Source of the DNA: JADFNB01 sp036397455
GTDB lineage: Bacteria > Gemmatimonadota > Gemmatimonadetes > Gemmatimonadales > GWC2-71-9
Direction: 5' to 3'
Length of the DNA stretch: 64,000 nucleotides
Assembly: GCA_036397455.1 (NCBI GenBank)
Contig: DASWIX010000001.1
Span: forward strand, 102,475-166,474
Shown here: one piece after another, positions 1-7,668 of the stretch
Position numbering within the stretch: position 1 is the stretch's first letter
Layout of the letters: every line of letters begins with the position of its first letter
Notes under the pieces: generated by a model
The model's input: the letters and a program-made list of their open reading frames with translations, nothing else
What the model was told of the DNA's origin: nothing
Databases searched by the model: none
Program-made: the position numbers and the translations under genes

Positions 1-153
1 ACCGTCGCGGGTCTTGATGTCATCGCGCAGCAGGTTGCGCGCCTTGTAGTTTCGCACGCCCTCCCACCCTGTCGACCCATCCCGGGCCAGATCGTCGATT
101 GCGTAGGCGTCCGGTTCGACTTTCATCAGCCAGTATCGCTTGGCGCGAGCCAT
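1..153 (-). CDS. EVE-domain protein (3' part outside window)
   Basis: The 51 visible residues match the N-terminus of EVE-domain proteins, a PUA-like fold whose best known members bind modified cytosine in DNA. The run MKVEPDAYAID, then WEGVRNY and ARNLLRDD, is the usual opening of this family. The ATG at 153 begins the conserved block only nine residues upstream, so the start is secure. The gene leaves the window at its left edge, so the remaining two thirds cannot be judged. It is the last visible member of a minus-strand series, 14 bases after the DinB gene. The role is unknown beyond probable modified-base or RNA binding. Confidence 0.8.
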   Translation of the reverse strand, partial: MARAKRYWLMKVEPDAYAIDDLARDGSTGWEGVRNYKARNLLRDDIKTRDG

Positions 154-167
154 GGAGTCCGTCCCCG

Positions 168-647
168 CTATCGTCCGGCGTAGAGCCGCTTCAGGAGTTG
201 GATCTGTCCCGTGTGATACAGGTCGTGCGCGGCCACGCCGTGGATCATCTCACGATAGGTCCACGCACCACTCGGCGACGTGTGGGCCAGCGCCCCGGGG
301 GACAGCCCGGCGACGACCTCGCGCAGTGCCGCGTGTGACCGCTTCAGCAGACGCACGTCCTCCTTCCAGGCCCGGTCCGTCCGCTCCGGAGCCGCCGGCC
401 AATTGCTCGGCCCGCGCGCGAACCCGCCCCGGTCCGTTTCACCGAGCACGCGACGCCGCACCACGTACTTCCAGTAGGCGGTATGCAGCACCAGGTCACG
501 GATCGAGTGCCGGCGCGGCGACGGCCGCCATTCCGCCTGCTTCAACCCGACGCCCCGCAGCGAGCCACTGAGGGTGGTGCCATGCCAACCCTTCGCATCG
601 AACGCCTGATCGAGTACCTCGAGCAACAACTCGATGCTCGGATTCAT
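168..647 (-). CDS. DinB-family protein
   Basis: A 159-residue four-helix-bundle protein of the DinB/YfiT type, a family of putative metal-dependent thiol transferases and hydrolases whose members usually have unknown substrates. Three candidate metal-binding histidines are visible: one in LVLHTAYW (about residue 55) and two in AAHDLYHTGQI near the C-terminus. I chose ATG 647 because it overlaps the stop of the upstream DinB gene as ATGA, and because a longer reading would add a non-conserved Arg-rich tail. It is co-transcribed with a second DinB paralogue and the glutaryl-CoA dehydrogenase gene. No function is assigned. Confidence 0.8.
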   Translation of the reverse strand: MNPSIELLLEVLDQAFDAKGWHGTTLSGSLRGVGLKQAEWRPSPRRHSIRDLVLHTAYWKYVVRRRVLGETDRGGFARGPSNWPAAPERTDRAWKEDVRLLKRSHAALREVVAGLSPGALAHTSPSGAWTYREMIHGVAAHDLYHTGQIQLLKRLYAGR

Positions 648-1198
648 CGCGTCACCGCGTCCCGAATGCGCGCGATCTGCGCACGATGGACCAGATCGTG
701 CGCGGCGCCTAACCGCGCAATCATCCATACGCTCTCGTTCCCGCGCTCGGCATGCACGCCGAACCGATTGCGTTGGGCGTCATCCAGTGAGTGGAGCAGC
801 GCCAGGTTGGACGCTCGCAGCACCCGGAGCCGCTCGAGTTCCCGCTCGACATCCGCGTCGACGTACCGGAGCTGCCGCGCCCAGGCGTCCTGATCGAACC
901 CCTCGATGGACGGCGCGTCGTGCGCCAACACCATGCGGTACCGATACCCGTATACCAATTCGGTGTCGGCGAGGTGCACGACGACCTCCGCGATCGACCA
1001 CTTGCCCGCTCGTTCGGGCGTGCGCAACAGGTCGACCGCGAGACCGGTTACCGATTGCTCGACCGCGCCCACGAGTTCGCCCTGAACCGCAAGCGGATCA
1101 CGATCGCCCAACACGTCGAGCAGCGCCGCCGTATACGCGGCGGCCGCACCACGGGCGTCGCCCGCGGGATTGCTGAATACCGCTCGCGGCTCGGTCAT
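644..1198 (-). CDS. DinB-family protein, second paralogue
   Basis: A 184-residue DinB-superfamily protein, distinct in sequence from its downstream neighbour but with the same layout: a first helix pair, a conserved KWSIAEVVVHLADTE block carrying one candidate metal His, and a C-terminal AAHDLVHRAQI block with a HxxxH pair. The ATG at 1198 overlaps the stop of the acyl-CoA dehydrogenase gene (ATGA), and its own stop overlaps the next start, so the three genes are translationally coupled. Two different DinB proteins side by side suggest an old duplication or pairing. The substrate is unknown. Confidence 0.8.
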   Translation of the reverse strand: MTEPRAVFSNPAGDARGAAAAYTAALLDVLGDRDPLAVQGELVGAVEQSVTGLAVDLLRTPERAGKWSIAEVVVHLADTELVYGYRYRMVLAHDAPSIEGFDQDAWARQLRYVDADVERELERLRVLRASNLALLHSLDDAQRNRFGVHAERGNESVWMIARLGAAHDLVHRAQIARIRDAVTR

Positions 1199-2379
1199 CC
1201 GCGGAACGCGTCCATGCCGGTCACGGCCTGGCCCAGAATGAGCGTATGCATGTCGTGCGTGCCCTCGTACGTGTAAACGCTCTCGAGGTTGACCAGATGG
1301 CGCATGGCCTGGTACTCGACCAGAATCCCGTTGGCGCCGAGCAGGCGTCGCGTCTCGCGCGCGCACTCGGTGGCCATGTTCACGTTGTTGCGTTTCGCGA
1401 GCGAGATCTGCTGGGGGGTGGCCTTCCCTTCATCCTTCAGCCGGCCAAGCTGGATGTTGAGCAGTTGGGCCTTCGTGATTTCGGTGAGCATGTCCGCCAG
1501 GCGGGCTTGCTGGAGTTGAAACGCGCCGATCGGCCGGTCGAACATCACGCGGTTCTTGGCGTAGCTGAGCGCCTCGTCGAAGCATGCCTGCGCCGCGCCC
1601 ACCGCTCCCCACGCGATGCCGTAGCGCGCCTGGGTCAGGCACATCAATGGACTCTTGAGCCCACCGCTGTTCGGCAACAGCGCGTCCGCCGGCAGCCGGA
1701 CGTCCTCGAGCACCAGTTCACTGGTGTCACTCGCCCGCAGGCTGAGCTTGCCGGTCTGGTCCTTTGCCGAAAAGCCCGGCGTGTCCGTGGGAACGATGAA
1801 CCCGCGAATCGAGCTCTGGTCGTCGATCGCTCCGGTCTTGGCCCAGACGACGGCGACGTGCGCCATCGAGCCGCTGGTGATCCACATCTTGGCGCCGTTG
1901 AGAATCCAGCCACCGTCTGCTTCCCGCGCCGTGGTAATCATCCCGCCGGGGTTCGAACCGTAGTCCGGTTCCGTCAGGCCGAAGCATCCGATCGTGTCGC
2001 CGGTCGCCAGCTTGGGCAGCCACGCCAACCGTTGTGCTTCGCTGCCGAAGGCGTGGATAGGATACATGACCAACGCGCCCTGCACGGACGTGAACGACCG
2101 GATGCCGGAATCGCCTCGTTCGAGCTCCTGCATGATGAGACCGTACGCGACGTTGTTGAGGCCGGCACAGCCGTATTGTTCCGGCAGGTTCGCCCCGTAC
2201 AGACCCAATTCACCCATCAGCGGAATGAGAGACATGGGGAAGGTGCCGCTGACGTAGTGCTCGCCGATAATCGGCATCAACTCGTCGTCCACGAAGCGAC
2301 GGACGGTGTCGCGAACGGCCCGTTCCTCCTCGGACAACAGGGTGTCGCTCTGGTAGAAATCCACACCTTCGTAGGCCAT
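1195..2379 (-). CDS. gcdH: glutaryl-CoA dehydrogenase
   Basis: A 394-residue acyl-CoA dehydrogenase. It oxidises and decarboxylates glutaryl-CoA to crotonyl-CoA with FAD, in lysine and aromatic degradation. The subgroup call rests on SFTSVQGALVMYPI (about residues 95-110), the FAD-binding block GCFGLTEPDYGSNP, and the C-terminal YEGTHDMHTLILGQAVTG, whose Glu is the catalytic base position. Other acyl-CoA dehydrogenases share the fold but not this combination. A GGGGGAG ribosome site lies just before ATG 2379. The gene heads a coupled set with two DinB genes. The enoyl-CoA hydratase at 5824-6597 could act on its product, though it is several genes away. Confidence 0.88.
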   Translation of the reverse strand: MAYEGVDFYQSDTLLSEEERAVRDTVRRFVDDELMPIIGEHYVSGTFPMSLIPLMGELGLYGANLPEQYGCAGLNNVAYGLIMQELERGDSGIRSFTSVQGALVMYPIHAFGSEAQRLAWLPKLATGDTIGCFGLTEPDYGSNPGGMITTAREADGGWILNGAKMWITSGSMAHVAVVWAKTGAIDDQSSIRGFIVPTDTPGFSAKDQTGKLSLRASDTSELVLEDVRLPADALLPNSGGLKSPLMCLTQARYGIAWGAVGAAQACFDEALSYAKNRVMFDRPIGAFQLQQARLADMLTEITKAQLLNIQLGRLKDEGKATPQQISLAKRNNVNMATECARETRRLLGANGILVEYQAMRHLVNLESVYTYEGTHDMHTLILGQAVTGMDAFRG

Positions 2380-2393
2380 CACTCCCCCATGAA

Positions 2394-3089
2394 TTACAAG
2401 ATGTCGGCCGCGGGACGGGTGTCGAGATCGCGCCTTGCGGACGGCTCGACCCCGACTTCCCGCGCCTTGCGGCGGAACGTCGGTCCGTGATCGACGGCCA
2501 ATCCAGTCTCGGCCTGCCATTGATGGATCATTTCGTGCACCAGCGTCTTCTGCACTTCGAGCCAACCGTCCCGCGCAACATGCTGCCGGCTCATGCCGAT
2601 CTCGACGGCGCGCCCGGTCCGATCATCGAGCGTGACCTCACCGAGCTGTGTGCGCATCTTGGCGGAGAGTCGGAACGGTATCCGGGTGAGAGCGCCGCCG
2701 AAGTGTCTCGCGTTCAACTGCGTGTGCAGCTGCCGCAGCTTCGACAGAATGGCTCGATCGCCCGGCCGCGCACCTTCGGGACGACTGCGCACGACGTTCC
2801 CAAACTGGTGCGCCGGAAACGCGAGCAGTTCCCGCTCGGCGTCGCGCCGATCGGCCACGCGGGTGCGCGAGTAGACGAACTTCACGATAGCGTTCAGCAC
2901 CCGATCGGATGCGTAGGCGTAGCCGCGGTGGATCCGCAACGTCCCGCGTGACACACTCACCATGACGGTCCGATTGCTGTGCACGGCGACCCGGCGGACC
3001 CGCAAGCCCAGGGCGGCGAGGCGCCGCGTCAACAGCGCCTCATCCGCCACCCGGGCGTCTTCATCCCTCCGCGCCGACTTCCTCGACAT
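2394..3089 (-). CDS. SprT-like zinc metallopeptidase domain protein
   Basis: A 231-residue protein with a SprT-like domain. The zinc site HEMIHQWQ lies near residue 192, followed by DHGPTFRRKAREVG, which supplies the third ligand region seen in SprT and Spartan proteases. An N-terminal region of about 100 residues (VMVSVSRGTLRIHRGY, then YSRTR) is less typical. The ATG at 3089 sits inside the 3' end of the metallophosphoesterase gene (29-base overlap), which indicates co-translation. SprT-type enzymes include DNA-protein crosslink proteases; whether this bacterial member does that is unknown. Confidence 0.8.
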   Translation of the reverse strand: MSRKSARRDEDARVADEALLTRRLAALGLRVRRVAVHSNRTVMVSVSRGTLRIHRGYAYASDRVLNAIVKFVYSRTRVADRRDAERELLAFPAHQFGNVVRSRPEGARPGDRAILSKLRQLHTQLNARHFGGALTRIPFRLSAKMRTQLGEVTLDDRTGRAVEIGMSRQHVARDGWLEVQKTLVHEMIHQWQAETGLAVDHGPTFRRKAREVGVEPSARRDLDTRPAADIL

Positions 3090-3924
3090 CACGCGCGACC
3101 CCTGCCTTCCGCTTCCTGGCAAACTGGTGCACGTCCGAGCGCTTGAACAACTTCCGATCCGGCTCCCAACGATAGTACTCCAGGTGAATGGCGTCCTGGT
3201 CCACGACCACACGGTTGAACACCGCCGGCCGACCGCCGCGCGACCGGGTGGATACCGTCCCGGCGCACGACACGACCACCCCGTCCAGGGTGTCTGCCTG
3301 CTCCTGGTGATCGTGCCCACATAATACCAAGTCGGCACCCGAATCGACGATCCGTCGCTGGGCGGTCTTCCAGCGCGCGAGGCCCATCCGGTCGGACAGG
3401 CCACCCCGCAGCACATTGTGATGCAGCACCAACACGCGAACCTGCTCAGGGCGCGCCCCGGCGAATCGCGCGGCCGCACGAGCGATTTCTCGTTTCGGCA
3501 GGTGCCCCTTCACCGCGATATCGCGCAGCCGAGGCGTGAGCGACCCCCACGCGACACCGTGGGAGGTCAGCACACTGACCAGCACCGCATCCGTCAGGTC
3601 CAGGGTGGGCGCCAGATGGGGTCCGAAATACCGCCCGTACTTCCGATATTTGCCGGCCGACCCGAAAGGCAGAAACGGCCGCCACCACCACTGGACGTCA
3701 TGGTTGCCCGGCATCACGTGCACCGGTGCCGACCGCGCGAGTTCGCGCACGAAGGCCCGCGCGCGCTGGAACTCTCCATGCCGCGCCCGCAGCGTGAGGT
3801 CGCCGGTGAGCACCACGGCCTCCGGCTCGAGGTCGGGAACCAGCGCTTCGATCGCCTCGATCTGCGCGAGATCCGCCACCGCCCCGAAATGGGGGTCGGA
3901 CAGGTGAATCAGACTGAACGACAT
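3061..3924 (-). CDS. calcineurin-like metallophosphoesterase
   Basis: A 287-residue metallophosphoesterase with every family motif in order: SDPHFG (residues 9-14), GDLT, GNHD, a histidine in VLVLHHN, and GHDH near residue 210. These ligate the two-metal centre. Substrates in this family range from cyclic nucleotides to lipid A precursors, and nothing here narrows the choice. ATG 3924 directly precedes the conserved first strand. It lies 10 bases after a small membrane-protein gene and overlaps the SprT gene downstream. It has no signal peptide, so it is probably cytoplasmic. Confidence 0.87.
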   Translation of the reverse strand: MSFSLIHLSDPHFGAVADLAQIEAIEALVPDLEPEAVVLTGDLTLRARHGEFQRARAFVRELARSAPVHVMPGNHDVQWWWRPFLPFGSAGKYRKYGRYFGPHLAPTLDLTDAVLVSVLTSHGVAWGSLTPRLRDIAVKGHLPKREIARAAARFAGARPEQVRVLVLHHNVLRGGLSDRMGLARWKTAQRRIVDSGADLVLCGHDHQEQADTLDGVVVSCAGTVSTRSRGGRPAVFNRVVVDQDAIHLEYYRWEPDRKLFKRSDVHQFARKRKAGVARDVEEVGAEG

Positions 3925-3934
3925 CGAGATCCCG

Positions 3935-4249
3935 TCACCGGAGGAACCACTGCCGTGCCACCCGCAAGGCGAGCACTCGGCTCGCGACGAACCACACGCC
4001 GATCGCCCCGGCTCCCACCAATCGCGCGGTGCGCTCCACCGGGAGACGTGCCATGACATAGAGCGCAAACACGGCCGTCGTACCGAGGCTCACCCATCGC
4101 GCCACTCTTCGCGCGCGCCGGTCCACCGCGGCGAGACACACGCGGCACAACATCCCGAGCGGCAGATCGACCTCCCGGGCGCAACGCGGACACTCCGTCT
4201 CACGAAAGCCGCCGTACAACGGCGTCGGCGAACCCAGCGGTGGTAGCAT
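3935..4249 (-). CDS. small zinc-ribbon-like membrane protein
   Basis: A 104-residue protein I do not recognise. It has a CPRC...CRVC pair (residues 20-38) suggesting a zinc ribbon, then two hydrophobic stretches (about 52-68 and 78-92) separated by a short basic loop. It would be a two-pass inner-membrane protein with a cytoplasmic Zn knuckle. If ATG 4249 is the start, it overlaps the isocitrate dehydrogenase gene by 50 bases; TTG 4219 would shorten this. Overlap upstream and a 10-base gap downstream place it in the operon. Confidence 0.6.
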   Translation of the reverse strand: MLPPLGSPTPLYGGFRETECPRCAREVDLPLGMLCRVCLAAVDRRARRVARWVSLGTTAVFALYVMARLPVERTARLVGAGAIGVWFVASRVLALRVARQWFLR

Positions 4250-5216
4250 TTCCGTTCAAGTCAGGAGTACGAATCCGATCCTGCCGTAACACGTCACCCA
4301 CGGCGTCGCGAACCCGCGTCGCCGTCGCCTGCTCGCCAAGATGGTCGAGCATCATGCACGCCGCCAAGGTCAGCGCCGTCGGATTGGCCACGCCGCGCCC
4401 GGCGATATCCGGTGCCGAGCCGTGGACCGCCTCGAACAACGCGGCGTCCGCACCGATATTCGCGCCTGGCGCCAGTCCCAGTCCGCCTACCAGGCCGGCG
4501 ATCTCATCACTGAGAATGTCACCGAACATGTTGGTGGTCACGAGGACATCGAACTGGTGCGGATCGAGCACGAGCTTCATTGCGCAGGCGTCGATGATCA
4601 CGTCGTCAACGTGCACCCGACCTTCGTATTGCTCCGCGACGTCCCGCGCCACGTCGAGAAACAGCCCGCTGACGGCCTTCAGGATATTGGCTTTGTGCAC
4701 CACCGTCACCCGCCGCCGATCGTGGGCCACCGCGTACTCGAAGGCGTATCGGACGATCCGCTCGCAACCCTTCCGCGTGACGATGGCCGTCGACTGCGCA
4801 ACCGCCCGCGGATCGCCATCGATGCTGATATACATCTCGTGGCCGATGTACAGACCCTCCGTATTCTCCCGAACCAGCACCAGGTTAATGTCGTCGTAGC
4901 GCCCCCCCGGGATCATCGTCCGGGCCGGCCGCACGTTCGCATACAGGTCGAACTCACGGCGCAGTGCGACGTTGACCGAGCGGAAGCCCTTGCCGACCGG
5001 GGTCGTCAGCGGGCCTTTCAGCACGATCCGGTTCTTGCGGATGCTCTCCAATGTGGCATCCGGCAGTGGATCGCCGGCCTCCTCGAGCCCCGCGAGGCCG
5101 CCGAGTTGCCGATCCCAGGCGATGTCGGCACCCGCCGCATCGAGGATGCGCAGCGCGGCCTCGGTGATTTCGGGCCCGATGCCGTCACCGGGAATCAACG
5201 TCACCGCGCGGGTCAT
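4200..5216 (-). CDS. NAD-dependent isocitrate dehydrogenase
   Basis: A 338-residue beta-decarboxylating dehydrogenase of the isocitrate/isopropylmalate family. TLIPGDGIGPEI opens the protein. The substrate region KGPLTTPVGKGFRSVNVALR and VRENTEGLYIG fits NAD-type isocitrate dehydrogenase better than isopropylmalate dehydrogenase. The metal Asp region is NMFGDILSDE, and HGSAPDIAG is near the adenine site. The predicted reaction is isocitrate to 2-oxoglutarate in the TCA cycle. Homoisocitrate dehydrogenase is the main alternative and cannot be excluded by eye. ATG 5216 overlaps the stop of the lipoprotein gene as ATGA. Confidence 0.85.
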   Translation of the reverse strand: MTRAVTLIPGDGIGPEITEAALRILDAAGADIAWDRQLGGLAGLEEAGDPLPDATLESIRKNRIVLKGPLTTPVGKGFRSVNVALRREFDLYANVRPARTMIPGGRYDDINLVLVRENTEGLYIGHEMYISIDGDPRAVAQSTAIVTRKGCERIVRYAFEYAVAHDRRRVTVVHKANILKAVSGLFLDVARDVAEQYEGRVHVDDVIIDACAMKLVLDPHQFDVLVTTNMFGDILSDEIAGLVGGLGLAPGANIGADAALFEAVHGSAPDIAGRGVANPTALTLAACMMLDHLGEQATATRVRDAVGDVLRQDRIRTPDLNGNATTAGFADAVVRRLS

Positions 5217-5839
5217 GGCAGGCCGGGAACGAGGGATTTCACCGCGTCCCGCAACGCGATCCAGGGATCGGCCCCCTCGGCGTGGGCGACCGTTCGCCAG
5301 CCAATGGCGCCGGTCCGGACGTCGGCAAGCACCAACGTCAGTTCCGCCCGACCGCCGGTGTCGCCGGGAACGAACACGAGGCTCGCGGGCACCAACGCGA
5401 ATCGGCTACCGGCCACACCGGTCAAGCTGCGCATCTGACTTCGCAGTGGATCGGGTACGTGGGTCATGCTCGAAAACCGCAGCATGGCGGTCCCCATTTG
5501 GTCCGGTGCGGTCAGCAGGCCGGGGGCGCGCTCCGCCGCACGACGCAGTTGATCGGGCAGGACCCAGATCACTTCAGGCGACCGCTCCCGCAACAACGCG
5601 CCGATCAGGCTGTCCGCCCGATCGAGCGCTTCGCGTCGGGAGGCAAACGCCGCGCCCCACCCGAGCTGGTCATCGGTCGCTACCAACGTCAGCGGGTACA
5701 CCGTGACCGGTTGGCCGGCGAGGCCGGCCGTCGGAAGGGCCGCCGTCGGCGACGGAACGGTGACGGCCGGCTGAGCGCCTCCGCAGCCGGCCGTTGCACA
5801 CGCGAGCGTACCGAGGGTCAGGACTAGACGTCGCGCCAT
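5213..5839 (-). CDS. putative lipoprotein
   Basis: A 208-residue exported protein. Its N-terminus has two arginines, a hydrophobic stretch and a lipobox ending TAGC (Cys about residue 19), so lipidation and membrane anchoring are predicted. The mature part shows no domain I recognise: a Thr/Pro/Ala-rich linker, then a globular alpha/beta region. It overlaps the enoyl-CoA hydratase gene upstream by 16 bases and the isocitrate dehydrogenase gene downstream by 4, so it is translated from the same message. The link to those enzymes is probably only positional. Confidence 0.6.
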   Translation of the reverse strand: MARRLVLTLGTLACATAGCGGAQPAVTVPSPTAALPTAGLAGQPVTVYPLTLVATDDQLGWGAAFASRREALDRADSLIGALLRERSPEVIWVLPDQLRRAAERAPGLLTAPDQMGTAMLRFSSMTHVPDPLRSQMRSLTGVAGSRFALVPASLVFVPGDTGGRAELTLVLADVRTGAIGWRTVAHAEGADPWIALRDAVKSLVPGLP

Positions 5840-6597
5840 TGCGGATCGCGCTTATCGAGGAACGCGGTGATACCCTCATGCGAGTCGGACAAGCTCATGA
5901 GTTCACGCATGTACAGGTTCTCGACCTTGTAGAGCGCTTCCTCGTACGTCGCGTAGTAGGTCAGGTATTGGGCTTGGCGCGCGAGTTTCATCACCGGCCC
6001 CGAGTTCGCGGCGAGCTTCTCCACAAAGGCCTCCAACCCCGCGTCAAACTCGTCATCCGGAAACACGCGGTTGACCAGACCGTACGTGGCCAACTCGTCC
6101 GCGCTCACCTGCTCGCCGAGCAGAATCCACTCCATCGCCTTACGCCTGGGGGCCGCGCGGGGGAGGATGACGCACGCCACGGGCGGGAACACGCCGTGCC
6201 GCACTTCCGGCAGCGAGAACCGCGCCGATTCACTGGCCACCACGAGGTTGCAGCCGATGGCGAGCTCGAATCCCCCGGCGGCCGCCACACCATCGACCGC
6301 CGCGACGCTGATGACGTCGAGCAGCCGGATCGTCTCGAAGATCCGGTGGAACACCTGCAACAACCGGGTGATCTTATCGCGGGTGTGTTCGGAGACGTCG
6401 ATGCCCGCGCTGAACGCCCGACCCTGTCCCCGCAGCACCAGCACCTTGATATCGGCGTCTTCGCGAAGCGCCAGGAGCGCCGAGTTGATTTCATCCATCA
6501 TCTCGATGCTCATGACGTTCAGCGGAGGGTTGTTGAGCGTGAGTCGCCCGACCGCGCCGTCGTTTGTGACCTCCGATATCAGGTATTCGCCGCTCAC
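5824..6597 (-). CDS. enoyl-CoA hydratase/isomerase family protein
   Basis: A 257-residue crotonase-fold enzyme. The oxyanion-hole blocks are FSAGIDVSEHT (about residues 62-72) and AAGGFELAIG (about 108-117), and a candidate catalytic glutamate lies in SLPEVRHG. Crotonases hydrate or isomerise enoyl-CoA thioesters. The GIDVSEHT segment resembles cyclohexadienecarbonyl-CoA hydratases, but I cannot fix the substrate. The start is GTG 6597 with AAGGAG five bases upstream. It lies 42 bases after the SDR gene, and together they could carry out hydration and oxidoreduction of acyl or cyclic substrates. Confidence 0.8.
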   Translation of the reverse strand: MSGEYLISEVTNDGAVGRLTLNNPPLNVMSIEMMDEINSALLALREDADIKVLVLRGQGRAFSAGIDVSEHTRDKITRLLQVFHRIFETIRLLDVISVAAVDGVAAAGGFELAIGCNLVVASESARFSLPEVRHGVFPPVACVILPRAAPRRKAMEWILLGEQVSADELATYGLVNRVFPDDEFDAGLEAFVEKLAANSGPVMKLARQAQYLTYYATYEEALYKVENLYMRELMSLSDSHEGITAFLDKRDPQWRDV

Positions 6598-6639
6598 AGG
6601 AGCTCCTTCCGCCGACGCCCTCGGGATCCGGCCGGATAG

Positions 6640-7395
6640 TCAGCTGATGCTCAAACCGCCGTCCACTAAGATAACCTGTCCGGTGATGTGTCGGGCCTCG
6701 GGCGCGCACAGGAACACCACGACGTTGGCGACGTCTTCCGGCTCCGCGAGTCGACCGAGGACCGCGTCGCGTTTCGCCCGGTCGAGGACATCGGGCGGGA
6801 GGGTTTCCACCAGCTCGGTGCGCACGTACCCCGGCGCGACGGCGTTGACGTTGACGTTGGACGGCCCGAGCTCCACGGCCGCCGAACGGGTCAGGCCGAT
6901 CAACGCCGCCTTGCTGGCGGCATAGGCCGCGACGCCAAAACTGGGCTGGAATGCCTGAATCGAGGCGATGTTCACGATCCGGCCGGCGCGCTGCGCCCGG
7001 AAGAGACGCGACACCGCCTGGGTACAGTGAAACGCTCCGGCGATGTTGGTGTCCATGACGTCGCGCCACGCCTCGGAACTCAACCGCCACAGCGCGCCGT
7101 CGCGCGCAATGCCGGCGTTGTTCACCAGGTACTGGACGCCACCCAACTCGGCTTTCACCGCGCGGACGAACCGCTCGACCGCCTCCTGGTCGCGCACGTC
7201 ACAGCGATCCGAAAAGACCGAGACCCCCTGAGCACGCAGCGCGGTCTCCGTCAGCAACGCCTGCTCGGCAATATCCCGATTGGGGAGGTCGATATAGTTG
7301 AACCCGACGTTCGCCCCGCGCCGCGCGAACTCGAGCGCGACCGCGCGCCCAATTCCCGTGGCGCCGCCGGTCACGATCGCGGTGCTGCCACGCAT
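6640..7395 (-). CDS. SDR-family oxidoreductase (FabG-like)
   Basis: A 251-residue classical short-chain dehydrogenase. The Rossmann motif TGGATGIG lies at residues 9-16, NNAG near 93, the catalytic Ser in NIASIQAF, and Tyr/Lys in YAASK. The C-terminal ITGQVILVDGG closes the fold. FabG-type 3-oxoacyl reductases look like this, but so do many sugar and alcohol dehydrogenases. ATG 7395 begins the Rossmann strand; a longer reading to 7566 would add a low-complexity tail. It is followed by the enoyl-CoA hydratase gene and preceded by 273 bases with no clear gene. Confidence 0.82.
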   Translation of the reverse strand: MRGSTAIVTGGATGIGRAVALEFARRGANVGFNYIDLPNRDIAEQALLTETALRAQGVSVFSDRCDVRDQEAVERFVRAVKAELGGVQYLVNNAGIARDGALWRLSSEAWRDVMDTNIAGAFHCTQAVSRLFRAQRAGRIVNIASIQAFQPSFGVAAYAASKAALIGLTRSAAVELGPSNVNVNAVAPGYVRTELVETLPPDVLDRAKRDAVLGRLAEPEDVANVVVFLCAPEARHITGQVILVDGGLSIS

Positions 7396-7668
7396 CCCCG
7401 ACTCCGGGGCATGATTCAACTGCACCTCGGTGTCGGGCGCGAGGGCGGCACCCGACGCGCGCGGTCGGCGTGGACTCGCCAGCCACTCTGGATCGTTGGG
7501 GGTGAACGGAATGGCGACCGCCCGTGAGAGAGTGGAAAACGTACGGCGCCGCCACCGGGTCGGCAACCGCCGTCGAGTCGCGTGCCGCCGTGCGCAGCGG
7601 CCGCCGCCGCGGCCCCCGCGCGGCGCACCGGCATCCCGTCCACGCTCACGACGTCCGTCTCGTTCGCG

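Noticed and set aside
1246..2490. Long plus-strand open frame of 414 codons
   Set aside because: It is antisense to glutaryl-CoA dehydrogenase, has no domain, and its composition is that of a GC-biased shadow frame.
7396..7668. Possible extra gene or longer N-terminus of the SDR between SDR and cstA
   Set aside because: Frames here are Ala/Arg/Gly low complexity and the SDR Rossmann strand starts right at ATG 7395.
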